Assembly: GCA_963750735.1 (NCBI GenBank) | Contig: CAVVRY010000007.1 | Coordinates: 372,001-436,000 of the forward strand | Direction of reading: 5' to 3' | From: JANTGF01 sp963750735 | GTDB lineage: Bacteria > Bacteroidota > Bacteroidia > Bacteroidales > VadinHA17 | DNA: 64,000 nt | In this document: one piece after another, positions 58,572 to 64,000 of the stretch | How the letters are laid out: each line of letters opens with the position of its first letter | How positions within the stretch are numbered: position 1 is the stretch's first letter | Position numbers and translations under genes: made by a program | Notes under the pieces: model-generated | The model's database searches: none | The model's input: the letters and a program-made list of their open reading frames with translations, nothing else | Told to the model about the DNA's origin: nothing

Positions 58572-60510
58572 ATGAAATATCATATTATTATACTGGTTTT
58601 AATTATAGTGCTGACAGGATCAGCAATTATAAAAGAGGATAAAAAGCCTGTTGACGTTCGCTTAAAATACAATAACCCGGGATTAGTTGTAGATCTGGGA
58701 GTAGGACTCTGGGCTAACCCCATTCCAACAGACTGGGACAACGATGGAGATACAGACCTCCTGGTATCAACCCCTGATAAACCATCGAATGGCCTATATT
58801 TTTTTGAAAATGATGGAAACAATCTCTTCTCTCCCGGAATACGAATTGCTGAGGGGAAAAAGAATGCAGCTGTTTCATATCCCGAAGGCAAACCAATTGT
58901 TTGTACTCCTGGAAAGATGTACCCCGAATTCCAGAGCCAGACTTACAATAAGGTCAAAAAGATTAAGTATAAGCAGGAGTTCTATAGTGGAAGAGCCAAT
59001 CAATGGAAAATAGCAGATTACGATGGAGATGGTATAAACGATCTATTTATTGGTGCCAGTGATTGGAGGGAGTACGGTTGGGATGATGCTTACAATTCAA
59101 AAGGCGAATGGACAAATGGCCCGCTTCATGGATTTGTTTACTGGGTGAAGAATCATGGTAGCAATGAAGCACCAAAATATGGCAAATCAGAGCAGATCCT
59201 GGCAAATAATTCCCCTCTGGATGTGTATGGCAGACCTTCTCCAAACCTTGTAGATTGGGACAATGATGGTGATATGGATATAATCTGTGGTGAATTTCTT
59301 GATAAAATAAGTTTTTTTGAAAATATTGGAACCCGAACAAAACCAGAATACTCATCCGGTAAATTCCTTCAGGTCAATGGGGAAACGCTTACATCTCGAG
59401 TTGGAAATGCCAGAGGTGGTTGTATATGATTGGGACAATGATGAAGATTTTGATCTTATTGTAGGTAAAGAAGATGGCCGTGTAGTCTATATTGAAAATA
59501 CTGGTCTTGATACAAATGGGAAACCAGTATTAGCTGAGCCTGTCTACTTCAAGCAGCAAGCTGAATTCGTGAAATGTGGAGCTTTATCTACTCCTTGCAG
59601 CTACGACTGGGATGCCGATGGAGATGAAGATATTATTGCCGGAAATACCGCTGGATTTATTGAATGGATCGAAAACCTTGGAGGTGGGGACCCACCAAAA
59701 TGGGCTGAACCTGTAAGACTGAAAGCCGGTGGTGAAGTCTTTCGGATAATGGCTGGAGAAAATCTTTCTATACAAGGCCCTGCTGAAGCGAAGTGGGGAT
59801 ATACAGTTCCCTATGTGGCTGATTGGAATATGGATGGTCTACCTGATGTAGTTTTAAATAGCATTGTTGGAAAAATCATCTGGCTAGAGAATATTGGAAG
59901 TATCACCAAACCCAAACTGGATAAAGCCAAGGAAGTTAAAGTTGATTGGCCAGGAAAACCACCAAAGCCTGCTTGGAACTGGTGGGATCCTGAGGAGGAT
60001 GAACTTGTTGTACAGTGGAGGACACGACCAATTGTATTGGACCTAAATGAGGATGGATTAAATGATCTAATTGTTATAGACCACGAGGGATATCTTAGCT
60101 ATTTTGAGAGAAAAAAGAAAAATAACCAGCTGATCCTTAAACCTGGTAAAAGTATTTTTTTCGACACAAATGGAAATCTGCTTCATACCAATGAAAAAAA
60201 AGCCGGTAAAAGTGGCCGAAGGAAAATTGATTTTGTCGATTGGGATAATGACGGGGACTATGACCTTTTAATTAACACCATCAATACAGGTCTTTTAGGT
60301 AATATAGGTGAGAACGGCAATTTTGCTTTTAAAGATAAGGGCAATCTTACATCTGTAATTTTGGGTGGACATAGCACCTCCCCCACCACTGTTGATTGGA
60401 ATAAAGATGGCGTTCCGGACTTATTAATTGGTGCCGAAGATGGTTTCTTCTATTACCTGCCAAGGGACTCATGGGATACTATGCAGGGCTCCGAAAAAAT
60501 TAAAAAATGA
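58572..60510 (+). CDS. FG-GAP/VCBS repeat protein, frameshifted
   Basis: Signal peptide at the N-terminus. At least nine DxDxDG calcium-loop repeats are visible (for example DWDNDGDTDLLV, DYDGDGINDLFIG, DWDADGDEDIIAG, DLNEDGLNDLIV, DWNKDGVPDLLIG), as in integrin-alpha-like seven- or eight-bladed propellers. Near 59394 an extra T changes the frame; skipping it gives LELEMPEVVVYDWDND and the rest to 60510. Total 646 codons plus one base. Such proteins bind polysaccharide or act as lyases; a pure binding role is most likely here. It overlaps the GH2 start by 4 bases. Confidence 0.75.
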
Positions 60511-63269
60511 AACTGTTAGTTTTTTTAGTTTTAAGTATTCTTCTTTCAGTAAATAATTATTCACAAGAATCTGAAATCTTTTACCTTTCTGGCAGAGATA
60601 GTGACAATTCCATTGAATGGGATTTCATGGTTACTGGTGGCAGGAAAGCAAACGAATGGTCGAAAATCCAGGTACCTTCAAACTGGGAATTAAAGGGTTT
60701 TGGTACTTATAACTATGGCCATGATGAGAATAAGGCAGATGAGAAAGGTTTGTACAAGTTTAATTTTAAAGCCCCTGATAATTGGAAAGATAAAAGAGTT
60801 TTTATTGTATTCGAAGGTGCTATGACTGACACCGAGGTGAAAATAAACGGGCAATTGGCTGGGCCAGTTCACCAGGGTGGATTCTACCAATTTGAATACG
60901 AAATAACCAACATTCTGAAGTTCGGACAGGAAAACTTGCTAGAAGCTATAGTTAGTAAGATGTCATCAAATGAAAGAATAAATCTTGCAGAGCGAAAAAG
61001 CGATTACTGGGTTTTTGGTGGGATTTATCGACCTGTCTACCTGAAAGTGGTACCCAATGAATACATCTCATGGACAGCCATCGATGGAAAAGCGAATGGT
61101 GAGTTTAACATAGATATTCACTTAAATGAAATTATAAAACCTGGGCAGGTCGAGGCACAGATAATTAAAAATAATGGAACATTATTTGGAAGCAAATTTT
61201 CCACCACTTTCAATGCCGAGGATACAATAATCAGATTAAGTACTCAAGTACCAAATCCTGAAACATGGACAGCTGAATCTCCGAATTTATATTCTGTGGA
61301 TATTTCATTGAAACGAGAAGAGAAGATTATTCATATCATTCGCGAACAATTTGGTTTTCGCACAATAGAAGTCAGGGAGGGCAAGGGTATATTTTTGAAT
61401 GAAAATAGGATTATATTAAAAGGATGCGACAGGCACAGCTTCAGGGCTTCCTCAGGAAGAGCTGTTAGCAGAAAACAATGTCTGGAAGATATAATGCTAC
61501 TCAAGGAAATGAATATGAATGCTGTTCGCATGTCCCATTATCCTCCCGATGCTTATTTTCTTGAGTTATGTGACCAGTATGGGATATATGTACTTGATGA
61601 ATTGGCAGGGTGGCAAAAACCACCATACGATACTCCTACTGGTCGACGTCTGGTTAAACAACTGGTAAAAAGGGATGTAAACCATCCCTCAGTTCTATTT
61701 TGGGATAATGGGAATGAAGGTGGTTGGAACACTGATTTGGATAATGAATTTGCAAAATACGACCCTCAAAATCGCAGAGTTTTACACCCCTGGGAGTATT
61801 TCGGTGGCATTGATACAGATCATTATGAAAGTTATAGCAGTACTCTAAAAAAATTAAAGAGTTCTAATATATACATGTCAACTGAAAGCATACATGGGTT
61901 GTATGATGGAGGCCTGGGTGCAGGACTTGATGATTATTGGAAGGCAATGTGGGGAAACCCTTTGAACGGAGGAATGTTTCTATGGGTATTTGCGGATGAA
62001 GGTGTTGTCCGAACGGATCAAAATGGTAGGATAGATACAGATGGGAATCACGCACCAGATGGAATATTAGGTCCCTTCCATGAGAAAGAAGCCAGTTTTT
62101 TTACCATTAAGGAAATTTGGTCACCGGTGTATATTGAAACAAATAACCCTCTGCTTTCAAATTTTAATGGAAAAATACCTGTGGAAAACAGATTCGATTT
62201 TACAAACCTGAACCAATGTCTTTTTGAATGGAAGTTACTATCCTACCCTACACCAAATGATTTGAGTACAAAGAGCACAATTATAGAAGAAGGGAGACTA
62301 ATAGGACCCAATATCTTACCTCATGAAAATGGGAATATTACAATTGATCTACCAGCATCTAAAGTAAATGTTGATGCGATTTCCTTAACTGCTTTTGACC
62401 AATCCAATGAAGAAATTAATACCTGGGTTTGGAAATTAAAAAACAACAAAGAAGTTTTAAAGAGAATAATAATAGAAAAGGGAAATTCACCCTCAATTTA
62501 TGAACGCAATAACAATGTAGAAATCAAATCCGGAAATTTCAGATATACATTTGATAATGAGACAGGAATGCTTATACAAGTTAATTCCGGTGAAATTCCC
62601 ATCCCATTCAAAAATGGTCCATTTCTGGTACCGAGAAAAAAGAACTCCAAATACAAAAATTTGAGATTAAATATTGATAAAAATGAGTCTTCAGTTCTTA
62701 TTTCAGTGGAGAATCACCCCGATTTTAAAAACCTGCATTGGACCGTTCATTCTAATGGCTGGCTTCAGGTAGATTACACTTTTTATTACAAAGGGTTTGT
62801 AGATTATTTGGGTGTGAGTTTTGAATATCCCGAGGATAGAGTAAAAGAAATGAAATGGCTGGGAAAAGGCCCTTATCGCGTTTGGAAGAATCGTTTGAAA
62901 GGTCCAACAATAGGTGTTTGGCAAAACTCTTACAATAGTTTTCAGCCTGGTTTAGCCTGGGATTATCCTGAATTTCCTGGCTATTATGCCAATTTTAACT
63001 GGGTGGTATTTAACACTTCGGATGGGCCTATAACGATTGCTACTGATAAGGAAGATATCTTCCTGAGGGTATATAGTCAACCCGACGGAAATGATCCCAG
63101 GCACACCTCTATGATTTGGCCCGAAGGTGATATTTCTTTCCTTCATGCAATTCCTCCTATTGGAACCAAGTTTATGGAAGCCAAAGAATTCGGACCACAA
63201 GGTCAGAAGTTTGAAGCTTCTGGTGTATATAGTGGAACTATATATCTATATTTTGGATTACCAGACTAA
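60507..63269 (+). CDS. Secreted glycoside hydrolase family 2 (beta-galactosidase-like)
   Basis: 920 residues with a signal peptide (cleavage near NYSQ). The GH2 N-terminal jelly-roll (VPSNWELKGFGTYNYG, YKFNFKAPDNWKDKRVFIVFEGAM, DYWVFGGIYRPVYL), immunoglobulin-like domain, and TIM barrel (ILKGCDRHSF, MNMNAVRMSHYPPDAYFLE) are in order. The acid/base is probably E404 (NGNEGG) and the nucleophile E460 (STESIHG). A beta-galactosidase small-chain-like domain follows (WLGKGPYRVWKNR). It could be a galactosidase, glucuronidase or mannosidase-type member. It overlaps the FG-GAP gene by 4 bases, implying coupled translation. Confidence 0.88.
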   Translation: MKLLVFLVLSILLSVNNYSQESEIFYLSGRDSDNSIEWDFMVTGGRKANEWSKIQVPSNWELKGFGTYNYGHDENKADEKGLYKFNFKAPDNWKDKRVFIVFEGAMTDTEVKINGQLAGPVHQGGFYQFEYEITNILKFGQENLLEAIVSKMSSNERINLAERKSDYWVFGGIYRPVYLKVVPNEYISWTAIDGKANGEFNIDIHLNEIIKPGQVEAQIIKNNGTLFGSKFSTTFNAEDTIIRLSTQVPNPETWTAESPNLYSVDISLKREEKIIHIIREQFGFRTIEVREGKGIFLNENRIILKGCDRHSFRASSGRAVSRKQCLEDIMLLKEMNMNAVRMSHYPPDAYFLELCDQYGIYVLDELAGWQKPPYDTPTGRRLVKQLVKRDVNHPSVLFWDNGNEGGWNTDLDNEFAKYDPQNRRVLHPWEYFGGIDTDHYESYSSTLKKLKSSNIYMSTESIHGLYDGGLGAGLDDYWKAMWGNPLNGGMFLWVFADEGVVRTDQNGRIDTDGNHAPDGILGPFHEKEASFFTIKEIWSPVYIETNNPLLSNFNGKIPVENRFDFTNLNQCLFEWKLLSYPTPNDLSTKSTIIEEGRLIGPNILPHENGNITIDLPASKVNVDAISLTAFDQSNEEINTWVWKLKNNKEVLKRIIIEKGNSPSIYERNNNVEIKSGNFRYTFDNETGMLIQVNSGEIPIPFKNGPFLVPRKKNSKYKNLRLNIDKNESSVLISVENHPDFKNLHWTVHSNGWLQVDYTFYYKGFVDYLGVSFEYPEDRVKEMKWLGKGPYRVWKNRLKGPTIGVWQNSYNSFQPGLAWDYPEFPGYYANFNWVVFNTSDGPITIATDKEDIFLRVYSQPDGNDPRHTSMIWPEGDISFLHAIPPIGTKFMEAKEFGPQGQKFEASGVYSGTIYLYFGLPD

Positions 63270-63276
63270 ATAAATC

Positions 63277-64000
63277 ATGAGATATTATAACTATGTCCTT
63301 TTTATTTTACTTGTCCTGATCATAGGATGCAAAAACGATCAATTAGTTATCACTGATCTGAAATGCGAATATCTGGTAGATCCATTGGGTATTGATATTT
63401 CAAATCCCCGTTTGAGCTGGAAACTGTCATCTCCAATGTCAGGACAAAAACAAACGGCATACCAAATTCTGGCATCTACCAAAATAGAATTGCTTGAACC
63501 GGATGAAGCTGATCTTTGGAATTCTGGTGAAATTGAGTCTGATAAGTCTACACATATTGTATACAGTGGAGCAAAGTTGAGCAAAGGGATGCAAGTATTC
63601 TGGAAAGTTCGGATTTGGGATGCCATGGGCAATCCTTCAGCCTGGAGTAAGCCGGCAAAATGGGAAATGGGAATTCGACCATCTGACTGGCAGGCAAAGT
63701 GGATTAGTATGCCAGCTCAGAATAATACAAACCCGGGTGAAATGAATCCTGCATACTATTTTAGGAAAGAAATTCGAATATCTGATAATATTGCAAAAGC
63801 CAAAGTGTTTGTAAGTGGCCTGGGATATTATGAATTGTATATTAATGGAAAGAAAGTTGGAGATCATGTCCTTTCACCAAACCATACTAATTATGATTTA
63901 AGAGATAATGAATACTTTGAGGAAGCTTGGGTTAATAATATGGCTTCAAGAGTTCTATACGAAACCTTTGACATTTCATCCTTGCTTCAAAGTGGTGATC
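63277..64000 (+). CDS. GH78 alpha-L-rhamnosidase lipoprotein (partial, runs off the window)
   Basis: 241 codons visible from ATG 63277. Lipobox LIIGC. The visible part is the N-terminal portion of GH78: VDPLGIDISNPRLSWKL, FWKVRIWDAMGNPSAWS, then AKVFVSGLGYYELYINGKKVG, all parallel to the GH78 gene at 12257-15010, which has NNPRLAWKI and VYISSFGLYEAEINGEKVG in the same places. It begins 7 bases after the GH2 gene, linking rhamnose removal to the cluster's substrate. The catalytic DCPQRDER-type motif lies beyond the window. Confidence 0.88.
   Translation, partial: MRYYNYVLFILLVLIIGCKNDQLVITDLKCEYLVDPLGIDISNPRLSWKLSSPMSGQKQTAYQILASTKIELLEPDEADLWNSGEIESDKSTHIVYSGAKLSKGMQVFWKVRIWDAMGNPSAWSKPAKWEMGIRPSDWQAKWISMPAQNNTNPGEMNPAYYFRKEIRISDNIAKAKVFVSGLGYYELYINGKKVGDHVLSPNHTNYDLRDNEYFEEAWVNNMASRVLYETFDISSLLQSGD

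Noticed and set aside
2486..60510. Programmed ribosomal frameshifting as the cause of the many split genes
   Set aside because: The breaks share no slippery heptamer, stop context or downstream structure, and occur in unrelated genes; error or decay is simpler.

Overview
The window comes from an AT-rich member of the Bacteroidota. The evidence is Bacteroidota-type gene content: an AddA/AddB-like pair, a hybrid two-component regulator with an AraC output, a type IX secretion sorting domain, DUF4956, a GH3-serine hydrolase fusion, GH78 rhamnosidases, and near-consensus TAnnTTTG -7 boxes with few Shine-Dalgarno sites. Family-level placement is not possible by reading alone. I see no rRNA, tRNA, CRISPR array, transposase or phage gene.

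Layout. 0-4 kb: small outer-membrane barrel proteins, a secreted protein of unknown function, and trmD carrying a single-base frameshift. 3.9-11.1 kb: a minus-strand operon of addA-like, a radical SAM gene and addB-like (double-strand break repair). 11.2-23 kb: aldo/keto reductase, GH78, AI-2E transporter, a GH114-like lipoprotein, a three-gene run (amidohydrolase-like lipoprotein, S9-type hydrolase, Tat-type threonine aldolase), mnmA and an esterase. 23-24.6 kb: a MurU-like nucleotidyltransferase (frameshifted), an untracked 43-residue four-Cys Lys-rich protein, and small ORFs. 24.8-30.9 kb: a badly damaged minus-strand region with a hybrid TPR-kinase-receiver-AraC sensor, a small protein, a gingipain-type C25 peptidase without signal peptide, another unknown gene, and an orphan T9SS sorting domain. 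31-39.4 kb: DUF4956, an AmgK-like kinase fused to a RapZ C-terminal domain, a NagX/HGSNAT-like acyltransferase, murQ, and a NagZ-type GH3-serine hydrolase fusion. Together with the MurU-like gene these outline peptidoglycan amino-sugar recycling. 39.4-42.4 kb: tandem GDPD phosphodiesterases, a heptanucleotide repeat, and a metallophosphoesterase.

42.5-64 kb is a co-directional catabolic cluster behind a divergent AraC regulator: DapA/NanA-family lyase, SSS symporter, three BNR-propeller (sialidase-like) proteins, a polytopic membrane protein, a propeller/toroid protein, DUF3748, a NagA with signal peptide, a possible deoxyhypusine-synthase-like protein, a GH32/43-like propeller, an FG-GAP protein, GH2 and GH78. 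It has no SusC/SusD pair, so small products probably enter by the symporter. The substrate is probably an acylated amino-sugar or nonulosonate glycan linked to rhamnose and galactose, but this is inference.

An overriding caution: at least a dozen otherwise intact genes, including trmD, are broken by one inserted or deleted base, mostly +1. This looks more like residual assembly error than biology. The 26.5-30.4 kb stretch is much denser in damage and may be real decay or poor coverage.
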